From NCBI RefSeq assembly GCF_039540515.1, contig NZ_BAABFA010000024.1, forward strand, positions 124,001-188,000: DNA of 64,000 nt. The letters are read 5' to 3'. A program made the position numbers and the translations under genes. The notes under the pieces were generated by a model, which ran no database searches, was not told the DNA's origin, and saw nothing but the letters and a program-made list of their open reading frames with translations. Position 1 is the stretch's first letter; every line of letters starts with the position of its first letter. This document shows positions 7,760 to 15,424 of this stretch, piece by piece. Source of the DNA: Nemorincola caseinilytica (GTDB taxonomy: Bacteria > Bacteroidota > Bacteroidia > Chitinophagales > Chitinophagaceae).

Positions 7760-8740
7760 ATGGCGTTATTTCATGAGGCCGACCTTTCAGGCAAGCACTT
7801 CCTGGTCACAGGGGGCGCCGGGTTCATTGGTTCACACATCGTAGAGTACCTGCTGCGCCATAGTGCGGGCAAGGTGCGTGTGCTGGACAACCTCATGACG
7901 GGCAATGTCGCCAATGTCGATCTTTTCCGTAGCTATGCCAATTACGAGTTCATGGAGGGCGATATCCGCAATGCCGATGTGTGCGGGCGTGCCTGCGAAG
8001 GCATCACCCACATCTCTCACCAGGCCGCTCTTGGGTCGGTGCCCCGCTCGGTAAAGGACCCCATCACCAGCAATGAGGTGAATGTGGGCGGTTTCGTGAA
8101 CATGATAACCGCTGCCAAGAATAGGGGAGTGCAGGCGTTCGTTTATGCATCTTCCTCCTCTGTCTACGGCGATGAGCCCAACCTGCCCAAGACCGAGGAC
8201 CGCACGGGCAACCTGCTGTCGCCCTATGCGGTCACCAAAATGACCAACGAGCTCTATGCAGGAGTGTTCCACAGGCTTTATGGCCTCAATGTGGCCGGTT
8301 TGCGCTACTTCAATGTGTTCGGTTCGCGGCAAGATCCCAATGGGCCCTATGCTGCCGTTATCCCGCTCTTCGTTACGGGCATACTGGGCCGCACGCCGGT
8401 ATATATAAATGGCGACGGTGAGCAGACCCGCGATTTCACCTATGTAGAGAATGCCGTACAGGCCAATATCCGCGCCATGCTGGCTACCGATCCTGCCGCT
8501 TTCGGGCAGGCATACAATGTGGCCGTTGGCGCCAACTATACGGTCAATTTCCTCTACCGCTCCATAGGCGAGATACTGGGTATAGACCATCCGCCCACCT
8601 ATCGCGAGCCCCGCGCCGGCGATATCCGCGACTCCCTTGCCGATGTTTCCAAGGCTACCCGCCTGCTGGGTTATGTACCCACGCAGCAGTTCCTCGATGG
8701 CCTCAGGCTTACTGTTGAGTATTTCCGTTCCATACAGTAG
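7760..8740 (+). CDS. NAD-dependent nucleotide-sugar epimerase (WbpP/TviC-like SDR)
   Basis: A 326-aa extended short-chain dehydrogenase/reductase. It shows the Rossmann glycine motif VTGGAGFIGSH (about residues 16-26), the serine region SSSSVYG, the catalytic YAVTK, and the downstream signature YFNVFGSRQDPNGPYAAVIP that is typical of UDP-GlcNAc/UDP-GlcNAcA C4-epimerases of the WbpP/TviC group. It would interconvert UDP-hexosamines for surface polysaccharide. No other polysaccharide gene is adjacent, so the assignment rests on sequence alone. Substrate (GlcNAc, GlcNAcA or Glc form) cannot be fixed from motifs. Confidence 0.85.
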   Translation: MALFHEADLSGKHFLVTGGAGFIGSHIVEYLLRHSAGKVRVLDNLMTGNVANVDLFRSYANYEFMEGDIRNADVCGRACEGITHISHQAALGSVPRSVKDPITSNEVNVGGFVNMITAAKNRGVQAFVYASSSSVYGDEPNLPKTEDRTGNLLSPYAVTKMTNELYAGVFHRLYGLNVAGLRYFNVFGSRQDPNGPYAAVIPLFVTGILGRTPVYINGDGEQTRDFTYVENAVQANIRAMLATDPAAFGQAYNVAVGANYTVNFLYRSIGEILGIDHPPTYREPRAGDIRDSLADVSKATRLLGYVPTQQFLDGLRLTVEYFRSIQ

Positions 8741-8820
8741 TGTTCTGATAAATGTGAACCTTGTGCCCTTGGTGTATTCCTTTGTGTGCCCCTTGTGGTG
8801 AGATAGATACTATTTCCGAC

Positions 8821-8828
8821 TATCTTTG
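8821..8828 (+). promoter_or_regulatory. -7 box of the subtilase gene
   Basis: TATCTTTG, full match to TAnnTTTG; a TTG lies 25 nt upstream (8793-8795), slightly far for a -33 element. The leader to ATG 8846 is about 13 nt. Confidence 0.6.
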
Positions 8829-8845
8829 TATGAAACGCTTTCTAT

Positions 8846-11113
8846 ATGAAAAGGTTCTTCCCTTTGTCCCTCCTGTGCATGTCATTACTGTCCCTGTCGG
8901 CACATGCGCAGACCACTGCCAAACTATCTACCCTTACCAAGAAGTATGTACACGATATGGCTGCATACAAAGGCAAGCCGCAGCAGGGCTACATCTACAA
9001 CAGGGGCAATGATGGAACCGTTTACATAAGCGCCCTCATTCGCGTGGCCGATGCAGGCCAGGCGCAGACCGGCCTCGATGCCATAGGTGCCCACATAGGT
9101 ACCCGTGCCGGTAGCATATGGACGGTAAAGGTGCCCGTAGATAAGGTATCCGCTTTCATTACCGCCACAGGCATCAGCTACATCCAGCTCGATGAACCTG
9201 TATACCCGCAACTGGATATGGCTCGCAAGACCACCAGGGTCGATTCTGTACACGGTGGCTACGACCTGCCCATAGCCTATACCGGCCGCGATGTGGTAGT
9301 AGGCGTCATCGATTTCGGGTTCGATTACAACCATCCTACCTTCTACGATACAACCAATACCACATATCGCATCAAGAAGGTATGGCAAATGAACGGTACG
9401 GCCGCACCGCCTGCCGGTTATACCTATGGCAAGGAGCTGGTAGGCGAGGCTGCCATCAAGGCCGAGGGTACCGACGATCCCAGGCAGAACCATGGTACCT
9501 GTGTGGCCGGTATGGCCGCAGGCTCGGGCTATGGGGCTCCGGCGGCCAGCCCTCGCAAATACAGGGGCATGGCCTATGAATCTGATATGGTGATGGTCTG
9601 CGTTCGCCGCGACTCCATAGGCGGTCAATGGATGGCAGGCAGCTTTTCCGATTTCCTCGATGGTGTCAACTATATCTTCAATTACGCCACCTCTGTAGGC
9701 AAGCCCTGTGTGGTCAATATCAGTTGGGGTTCACAGTCAGGCTCGCACGATGGCACTTCGCTTTTCAACGAGGCCTGCAATTCCATGTCAGGCCCCGGCA
9801 AGCTCATAGTTATGAGCGCGGGCAACGAAGGGCAGGAGAACATACATATCGCCAAGACCTTCACGGCTACCGATACCACCGTACAGTCCTTCCTCACCTT
9901 CAACCCCACCACAGTGAGGCGCACCTGGGTAGATATCTGGGGCCAGCCCGGCAAGACCTTCTGTGCCAAGGCCACGCTCTATACCAATGGTACTTCCACC
10001 GCCGGGCAGACCACCGGTTACAAATGCATAGACAATGCCGTTACCGATATGTTCCTTATAGGCGCCAATGGTATAGATACCTGTTATGTGCAGTTCATCA
10101 CCTCATCGGCCGAGGACAATGGCAAACCCCGTATCACCGTCAACATCAACAACAAGAGCACCGATACCATACTCGTATCTGTAAAGGGCAACGATGGCAA
10201 GATAGACATGTGGGACGAATACTACTACTACGGCTTCCCTTACAAATACCAGAGTGCCTTCTTCAATTTCGGACAGCCATATGCGGTGGCCGGCAACAAT
10301 GCTTCTACCGTGTCCGATATGGGTAGTGCTACCTCGGTATTGCTGGTAGGCGCCTATGCCTCAAAGGTCAATTTTGTGGATATCAATGGCAATTCATGGA
10401 GCTATTCCTCCTATGTGCTTGCCAACAAGCTGGTTCCTTTCTCCAGCCGCGGCCCTATGGTAGATGGCCGTATCTCGCCCGATATCACAGCCCCCGGCCT
10501 TACCATAGCTACTGCCCAAAGCTCTTACGATACCTCCCATACCGCTACCGGCACCAACAGCAATGGCACCGTATATAAATACACCGATGGCACAGGTAAA
10601 GATTATTATTACTCCGAGTTCTCAGGTACGTCGGCCTCTGCACCTGCCGCCTCGGGTATAGTGGCCCTGCTGCTGCAGGCCAACCCCGCGCTTACGCCCG
10701 CAGCCCTCAAGACAGTGCTTTTCTCTTCCGCCATCACCGATACCTATACCGGCACTTTGCCTGCAGCGGGCAATAACAACTGGGGCCATGGCAAGATAAA
10801 TGCCTATGGCGCCCTCAAAAAGGTGCTCACCGACCTCAGCACCTTTACCTATACCGGTACCCGGCCCGACTGTGTGCTCTACCCCAATCCTTCCAACGGC
10901 AACTTCTCGCTCGATCATACAGCTACCGCTGCCGGTCCCGTATCGGTATCGGTATATAATATGGCAGGTGTCATGGTCTACAGCAAGCTATGGCAGGTGG
11001 CCGCAGGCGAAAATCGCCTGGGCATACCTTTGGCCGATGTTGCCAAAGGTATGTATGTGGTAAAGGTGTCCTCGCCTAAAGGCACTATAGCCATACAGGC
11101 CGCTGTACGATAG
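8846..11113 (+). CDS. Secreted S8 subtilisin-like protease with T9SS sorting domain
   Basis: A 755-aa precursor. The signal peptide (MKRFFPLSLLCMSLLSLSAH, cleavage after AQ) is followed by a prodomain of about 110 residues. The S8 triad is visible: Asp in GVIDFGFDYNHP (about 155), His in NHGTCVAGMAAG (about 216), Ser in FSGTSASAPAASG (about 594). A long insert between His and Ser is predicted to be a beta-sandwich. The C-terminal 75 residues (VLYPNPSNGNFSLD to the final AIQAAVR, with GMYVVKV) form a type A T9SS signal, so the enzyme should be exported to the cell surface or medium. An upstream ATG at 8830 is out of frame. It is a degradative exoprotease by inference. Confidence 0.9.
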   Translation: MKRFFPLSLLCMSLLSLSAHAQTTAKLSTLTKKYVHDMAAYKGKPQQGYIYNRGNDGTVYISALIRVADAGQAQTGLDAIGAHIGTRAGSIWTVKVPVDKVSAFITATGISYIQLDEPVYPQLDMARKTTRVDSVHGGYDLPIAYTGRDVVVGVIDFGFDYNHPTFYDTTNTTYRIKKVWQMNGTAAPPAGYTYGKELVGEAAIKAEGTDDPRQNHGTCVAGMAAGSGYGAPAASPRKYRGMAYESDMVMVCVRRDSIGGQWMAGSFSDFLDGVNYIFNYATSVGKPCVVNISWGSQSGSHDGTSLFNEACNSMSGPGKLIVMSAGNEGQENIHIAKTFTATDTTVQSFLTFNPTTVRRTWVDIWGQPGKTFCAKATLYTNGTSTAGQTTGYKCIDNAVTDMFLIGANGIDTCYVQFITSSAEDNGKPRITVNINNKSTDTILVSVKGNDGKIDMWDEYYYYGFPYKYQSAFFNFGQPYAVAGNNASTVSDMGSATSVLLVGAYASKVNFVDINGNSWSYSSYVLANKLVPFSSRGPMVDGRISPDITAPGLTIATAQSSYDTSHTATGTNSNGTVYKYTDGTGKDYYYSEFSGTSASAPAASGIVALLLQANPALTPAALKTVLFSSAITDTYTGTLPAAGNNNWGHGKINAYGALKKVLTDLSTFTYTGTRPDCVLYPNPSNGNFSLDHTATAAGPVSVSVYNMAGVMVYSKLWQVAAGENRLGIPLADVAKGMYVVKVSSPKGTIAIQAAVR

Positions 11114-11139
11114 TTGTCGCCAATGGTCAGGGAATTGAT

Positions 11140-11147
11140 TAATTTTG
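11140..11147 (+). promoter_or_regulatory. -7 box of hmgA
   Basis: TAATTTTG matches TAnnTTTG; TTG at 11114-11116 lies 23 nt upstream. Leader of about 13 nt to the ATG at 11164. Confidence 0.6.
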
Positions 11148-11163
11148 TTGGAAATAACAAGAG

Positions 11164-12321
11164 ATGCCTCATTACTATTCGCTGGGGAATATTCCTCACA
11201 AACGTCATACACAGTTCAGGAAGCCCGATGGAGGCCTTTATTCAGAGCAGTTGTTCAGTACAGAGGGTTTTTCGTCCAATTACTCCCTGCTCTACCATCT
11301 GCATGCCCCTACCAGGATATTAAGGACCGAAGAGCCTGTGAGCGTGGCCCCGGTGGCGGCTACTTCCAATATCCTGAAGCATCGCAGCTTTAAAGGTTTC
11401 AATGTAAAGCCCGATGCCGATTACCTCAAAAGCCGCAAGACCGTCCTGTTCAATAACGATGTGATGCTCACGCTGGCCGCACCCACCAAAGGGCTTACCG
11501 ATAATGTTTTCTACAAAAATGCTGATACCGACGAGGTCCTCTTCATACACGAGGGTAGTGGTGTGCTGCGTACACAGTATGGCCGCCTGCCTTTCGGCTA
11601 TGGCGACTATGTGGTCATACCCCGTGGTACCATATATCAGGTAGAGTTCGAGAACGAGCATAACCGGCTCTTCATAATAGAGTCGTTCAGCCCCATCACG
11701 CCGCCCAAAAGGTATCTAAGCCGCTATGGTCAGTTGCTGGAGCATTCTCCCTACTGCGAGCGCGATATCCGTAAGCCGCAGGACCTTGAGACATTCGACC
11801 TTCAGGGCGAATTCCTCATAAACGTGAAGAAAAAGGGCAACCTGTACCCCATATGGTACGGCCATCATCCGTTCGATGTAGTAGGCTGGGATGGCTGCGA
11901 ATATCCCTTCATCCTCAGCATACACGATTTCGAGCCCATCACCGGCCGTGTACACCAGCCACCGCCAGTACACCAGACCTTCGATGCGCACAACTTCGTT
12001 ATCTGTTCCTTCGTGCCCCGCCTGTACGACTACCATCCGCAGTCCATACCTGCGCCATACAACCACAGCAATATCGATAGCGATGAGGTGCTTTACTATG
12101 TCGATGGCGACTTCATGAGCCGCAAGCATGTAGAGCGTGGTATGATAACCCTGCACCCTGCAGGTATACCGCATGGCCCGCATCCCGGTACGGTAGAGAA
12201 AAGCATAGGCGCCAAAGAAACCAAAGAGCTGGCCGTGATGGTAGATACCTTCCATCCCCTGCACCTCACCAATGATGCTCTGGGTATAGAAGACGATGCC
12301 TACATCACCAGTTGGCTATAG
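11164..12321 (+). CDS. hmgA: Homogentisate 1,2-dioxygenase
   Basis: A 385-aa cytoplasmic iron(II) dioxygenase that opens the homogentisate ring to maleylacetoacetate in tyrosine/phenylalanine breakdown. The double cupin is recognisable by DEVLFIHEGSGVLRTQYG and GDYVVIPRGTIYQ in the N-terminal half and by the metal site in the C-terminal half: His in YNHSNIDSDEVLYYVDGDF with the Glu that follows, then HPAGIPHGPHPG. Family members of this shorter bacterial type are about 380 residues. No other gene of the pathway adjoins it; it has its own promoter. The 3' side is a long AT-rich low-complexity spacer. Confidence 0.9.
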   Translation: MPHYYSLGNIPHKRHTQFRKPDGGLYSEQLFSTEGFSSNYSLLYHLHAPTRILRTEEPVSVAPVAATSNILKHRSFKGFNVKPDADYLKSRKTVLFNNDVMLTLAAPTKGLTDNVFYKNADTDEVLFIHEGSGVLRTQYGRLPFGYGDYVVIPRGTIYQVEFENEHNRLFIIESFSPITPPKRYLSRYGQLLEHSPYCERDIRKPQDLETFDLQGEFLINVKKKGNLYPIWYGHHPFDVVGWDGCEYPFILSIHDFEPITGRVHQPPPVHQTFDAHNFVICSFVPRLYDYHPQSIPAPYNHSNIDSDEVLYYVDGDFMSRKHVERGMITLHPAGIPHGPHPGTVEKSIGAKETKELAVMVDTFHPLHLTNDALGIEDDAYITSWL

Positions 12322-12478
12322 AATTCAAATTCTAAAATTCAAATACCAAATACCAAAATTTCAAATACCAAATACCAAAATTCAAACATCAATAACCAAT
12401 TCCTAATTCCTAATAACCAATACCTGATCCCCCCACCAATTCATAATTCATCATTCATAATTCATCATTCAATAAATA
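12322..12478. repeat. AT-rich low-complexity spacer
   Basis: The spacer consists of variants of AATTCAAATACCAAATACC, then CCAATTCCTAATTCCTAATA, then ATTCATAATTCATCATTCA. The short words recur with small changes. No gene is visible. It separates hmgA from pgk and resembles the heptamer array at 6784-6821. Confidence 0.7.
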
Positions 12479-13684
12479 ATGTTCAACGATCATAACTTCA
12501 ACGGAAAAAGAGCGCTCATACGCGTCGATTTCAATGTGCCTATAAAGAATGGCGTTATCACAGATGATACCCGCATCCGTGCAGCATTGCCTACCATTAA
12601 GAAAGTACTTGCCGATGGTGGCAGCGTGGTACTTGTGAGCCATTGGGGCCGTCCGCTGAAGGATATAGAAAAGAAGCCGCACCTTACTCTTGCCGACTTC
12701 ACCCTCAGGCCCGTGGCCGAGCACCTCACCAGGCTGCTTGCTACCCAGGTACAGTTCTCCGACGATTGCATCAGCGAAGATGCAGCACAGAAGGCCGCTG
12801 CCCTGCAGCCCGGCCAGGTGCTGCTGCTAGAGAACCTGCGCTACTACAAGCAGGAAGAGAAGGGCGATAAGGACTTTGCCGAAAAGCTCTCTAAGCTGGG
12901 CGATGTATATGTGAATGATGCCTTCGGTACAGCCCACAGGGCCCATGCCTCCACGGCCGTCATAGCTGACTTTTTCCCTGCAGGCAGCAAGATGTTCGGC
13001 CTGCTGATGGAGGGCGAGGTAAAGGCCGCCGAAGAGGTGATGAACAATGCCCAGAAGCCCTTCACTGCCATCATAGGTGGCGCCAAGGTATCTGACAAGA
13101 TACTGATCATAGAGAACCTGCTCGACAAGGCTACCGACATCATCATAGGTGGTGGTATGGCCTATACCTTCTTCCGTGCACAGGGTGGCCAGATAGGTAA
13201 TTCCCTCTGCGAGGAGGACAGGCTGGATATGGCGCTGGACCTGCTGAAGAAAGCCGAGGCAAAGGGTGTTTGCATACACCTGCCTACCGATAGCATAGTG
13301 GCCGATAAGTTCGCTGCCGATGCAGCCACATCATCTGCCGCCAGCACCGAGATACCCGAAGGCTGGATGGGCCTGGATATTGGCAATATAGCTATAGGCC
13401 AGTTCCAGAACATCATCGATGCTTCCAAGACCATACTGTGGAACGGCCCCATGGGCGTGTTCGAGATGGAGAAGTTCCAGCACGGTACCAAGGCCATAGC
13501 CGAGGCCGTGGCAACGGCTACCGGCAAAGGTGCTTTCTCCCTGGTAGGCGGTGGCGATAGCGTAGCCGCTGTCAACAAGTTCCAGCTTGCCGATAAAGTA
13601 AGCTATGTTTCCACCGGCGGTGGCGCCATGCTCGAATTTTTCGAGGGCAAGGTACTTCCGGGTATAGCTGCTATAAAGAATTAG
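12479..13684 (+). CDS. pgk: Phosphoglycerate kinase
   Basis: A 401-aa glycolytic enzyme that transfers phosphate between 1,3-bisphosphoglycerate and ADP. The N-terminal substrate domain has RVDFNVPIKNG, DTRIRAALPTI, SHWGRP and the basic patch; the hinge region is at GGAKVSDKI; the C-terminal nucleotide domain has WNGPMGVFE and LVGGGDSVAAVNKF. Length is normal. The start ATG at 12479 directly follows the AT-rich spacer. The stop TAG merges into a family A palindromic repeat, which could act as the 3' end of the mRNA. Confidence 0.95.
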   Translation: MFNDHNFNGKRALIRVDFNVPIKNGVITDDTRIRAALPTIKKVLADGGSVVLVSHWGRPLKDIEKKPHLTLADFTLRPVAEHLTRLLATQVQFSDDCISEDAAQKAAALQPGQVLLLENLRYYKQEEKGDKDFAEKLSKLGDVYVNDAFGTAHRAHASTAVIADFFPAGSKMFGLLMEGEVKAAEEVMNNAQKPFTAIIGGAKVSDKILIIENLLDKATDIIIGGGMAYTFFRAQGGQIGNSLCEEDRLDMALDLLKKAEAKGVCIHLPTDSIVADKFAADAATSSAASTEIPEGWMGLDIGNIAIGQFQNIIDASKTILWNGPMGVFEMEKFQHGTKAIAEAVATATGKGAFSLVGGGDSVAAVNKFQLADKVSYVSTGGGAMLEFFEGKVLPGIAAIKN

Positions 13685-13714
13685 CCCCTCCCGGCCTCCC
13701 CCAATGGGAGGTGG
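13683..13714 (+). repeat. Short palindromic repeat, family A
   Basis: AGCCCCTCCCGGCCTCCCCC followed by a complementary GGGAGG. The element starts inside the pgk stop codon TAG. Confidence 0.75.
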
Positions 13715-13752
13715 TGCGTTTCATATCTTGCATAGCATTTTCGCTGATAATA

Positions 13753-13810
13753 CCCGCGCGACAGCGCGGACATTGGATCTCCCTCTCCATCGGAGAGGGC
13801 TGGGGTGAGG
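13753..13810 (+). repeat. Composite palindromic repeat, family B, copy 1
   Basis: A 58-nt unit with two hairpins: CCCGCGC/GCGCGG and CCCTCTCC/GGAGAGGG, ending in CTGGGGTGAGG. It matches 29273-29330 at 50 of 58 positions, with differences mainly in loops. Confidence 0.8.
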
Positions 13811-13900
13811 CTGAAGGAGCGAAGATCTGAAATATACCTAAGAAGAAAAGGGAAGTAATTGGTAGCACAATGTTTATAATTTATTTTTTATAATTGACCT

Positions 13901-13944
13901 CCTCTCCTCATGATCATCGCATTAGCGATGATCATGAGGAGAGG
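13901..13944. repeat. Perfect 20-bp inverted repeat
   Basis: Left arm CCTCTCCTCATGATCATCGC (13901-13920), loop ATTA, and an exact complement at 13925-13944. It is preceded by an AT-rich stretch and followed by a family A repeat at 13960. There is no T-run, so it is not a standard terminator. Confidence 0.8.
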
Positions 13945-13959
13945 TCCCTAACAGCCCTT

Positions 13960-13991
13960 CTCCTCCCCTCGGGGGGAGGTCGGGAGGGGCT
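13960..13991 (-). repeat. Short palindromic repeat, family A, upstream of anmK
   Basis: The minus-strand orientation of the family A element. It ends 10 nt before the anmK ATG, and is the only copy here that precedes a gene rather than following one. Confidence 0.75.
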
Positions 13992-14001
13992 CTTTCTGAT
14001 A

Positions 14002-15087
14002 ATGATCTACAAAGTGATAGGCCTAATGTCGGGTAGCTCGCTCGATGGCCTGGACATAGCATATGTGCAGCTAGAAGAAGTACGTGGCAAGTGGGAATAC
14101 ACCATTCTGCAGGCAGAATGTATACCTTACGACCGGCAGTGGAGCGCTGCCCTGAAAGGCGCTGCGGCCTTACCTGTGCCCCATATGCTGCGCCTGCATA
14201 CCGCCTATGGCAGGTATACCGGCGAGGCCGTTCGCGCCTTTATGGAAAAACACGACCTGGAGCATAAGGTGCATTTCATAGCCTCGCACGGGCATACCGT
14301 TTTTCACGAGCCCGCCAGCAATACCACCTTCCAGCTTGGCGATGGGGCTTCTATAGCCGCTATTTGTGCGCTGCCCGTCATCAGCGACCTCCGCGCTATG
14401 GATGTGGCACACGGTGGACAGGGTGCGCCCATAGTGCCTGTGGGCGACAGGTTGCTGTTCGGCAGCTACGACCTCCTGCTCAACATTGGTGGCATAGCTA
14501 ACATCACCATCCGCCGCCCCGATGGCGACCTTGCATTCGACGTATGCCCGGCCAACCAGGTCATCAATGCGCTTGCCGGCAGGGTAGGGAAGACCATGGA
14601 CGAGAACGGAGCCATAGCGCGTACCGGTAGTATCCTTCCCGGTATACTGGCCACGCTGGAGGCTGAGGAGTATTATAGCCAGGTGCCGCCCCGTTCGCTC
14701 AGCAATGAGCAGGCAATGCAAATGGCCGATGCCCTACTTGCAGACGATACATCTGAAATAAAGGATCTGCTGCGTACTACCACCGCTCTCATAGCAGGCC
14801 GTATCACCGATGCTGTTGTTCGTTATGCCCCTAGCAGGGAGCAGGCCACTATGCTGGTAACAGGTGGGGGAGCGTTCAATACCTTCCTGGTAGATGAATT
14901 GCAGACGCTTTTAGCCCCCTACGGTGTTACTTTGTCCGTTCCTGATGCTGCCGTGGTACAGTACAAAGAGGCTCTTGTCATGGCCCTTATAGGTGTATTG
15001 CGCTGGCGCGAGGAGGCGAATGTCTTTTCTTCTGTCACAGGATCGTCAAAAGATAGTGTAGGTGGTGCCCTGTGGCTGCCCGGCTAG
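14002..15087 (+). CDS. anmK: Anhydro-N-acetylmuramic acid kinase
   Basis: A 361-aa ATP-dependent kinase that opens and phosphorylates anhMurNAc to MurNAc-6-phosphate in peptidoglycan recycling. The family start is MIYKVIGLMSGSSLDGLDIA; the frame is open 36 codons further upstream, but those codons come from the palindromic repeats and are not protein-like, so ATG 14002 is used. Visible motifs are FIASHGHTVFH, QLGDGASIA, VVISDLRAMDVAHGGQGAPIVP-like text (as PVISDLRAMDVAHGGQGAPI), LLLNIGGIANIT and VTGGGAFNTFLV. Enzyme acts in the cytosol. The gene is followed by the rpoB promoter region, with no terminator of its own seen. Confidence 0.92.
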   Translation: MIYKVIGLMSGSSLDGLDIAYVQLEEVRGKWEYTILQAECIPYDRQWSAALKGAAALPVPHMLRLHTAYGRYTGEAVRAFMEKHDLEHKVHFIASHGHTVFHEPASNTTFQLGDGASIAAICALPVISDLRAMDVAHGGQGAPIVPVGDRLLFGSYDLLLNIGGIANITIRRPDGDLAFDVCPANQVINALAGRVGKTMDENGAIARTGSILPGILATLEAEEYYSQVPPRSLSNEQAMQMADALLADDTSEIKDLLRTTTALIAGRITDAVVRYAPSREQATMLVTGGGAFNTFLVDELQTLLAPYGVTLSVPDAAVVQYKEALVMALIGVLRWREEANVFSSVTGSSKDSVGGALWLPG

Positions 15088-15258
15088 TTTGGTATCTGTA
15101 TTATTTATTTGCGATAAATTATTCATAGACAGCTTTCTACCACCTACGCAAAAGCTGCCGGAACAGCGCTTATAAATATTAAGGTAAAATAAATTCACCC
15201 CTACTTTACTAGGTTCCGGGGTATAAAAGGATGTCTTTTAGATATTTTGGAATATTTT

Positions 15259-15289
15259 TTGCTTAATTAATACCCATTTTATATCTTTG
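15259..15289 (+). promoter_or_regulatory. rpoB promoter
   Basis: TTG (15259-15261), a 20-nt spacer and TATCTTTG (15282-15289) fit the full Bacteroidota -33/-7 promoter. The start would be near 15293, giving a leader of about 130 nt before rpoB. Confidence 0.75.
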
Positions 15290-15356
15290 CATCCCTTTTT
15301 CTAAGGAACAATACGTGCGCGCAACTGTTTTTAGTATTTTTTGATATTGCAGATCA

Positions 15357-15396
15357 CCTGTAAGGGTAGGCTACGCCTGTCTTTCAGGATTTTTTT
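15357..15396 (+). terminator. Attenuator-like hairpin in the rpoB leader
   Basis: CCTGTAAG (15357-15364) pairs with CTTTCAGG (15381-15388) with one T-T mismatch; inside it AGGC-TAC-GCCT forms a second stem. ATTTTTTT follows at 15389-15396. It lies after the promoter and 28 nt before the rpoB ATG, so it would stop transcription inside the leader unless prevented. Confidence 0.6.
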
Positions 15397-15424
15397 ATTT
15401 GTATAAAAGGAGCAACAGACCATT

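Noticed and set aside
11164..13684. hmgA and pgk as one operon
   Set aside because: The long AT-rich low-complexity spacer and unrelated roles argue against it; co-transcription is not excluded.
13894..14001. 36-codon N-terminal extension of AnmK
   Set aside because: These codons are made of the palindrome and the repeat element; the family begins at MIYKVIGLMSG.
15088..15258. Possible rplL or other small gene before rpoB
   Set aside because: The 170-nt stretch is AT-rich with stops in all frames; no L7/L12-like sequence is present.
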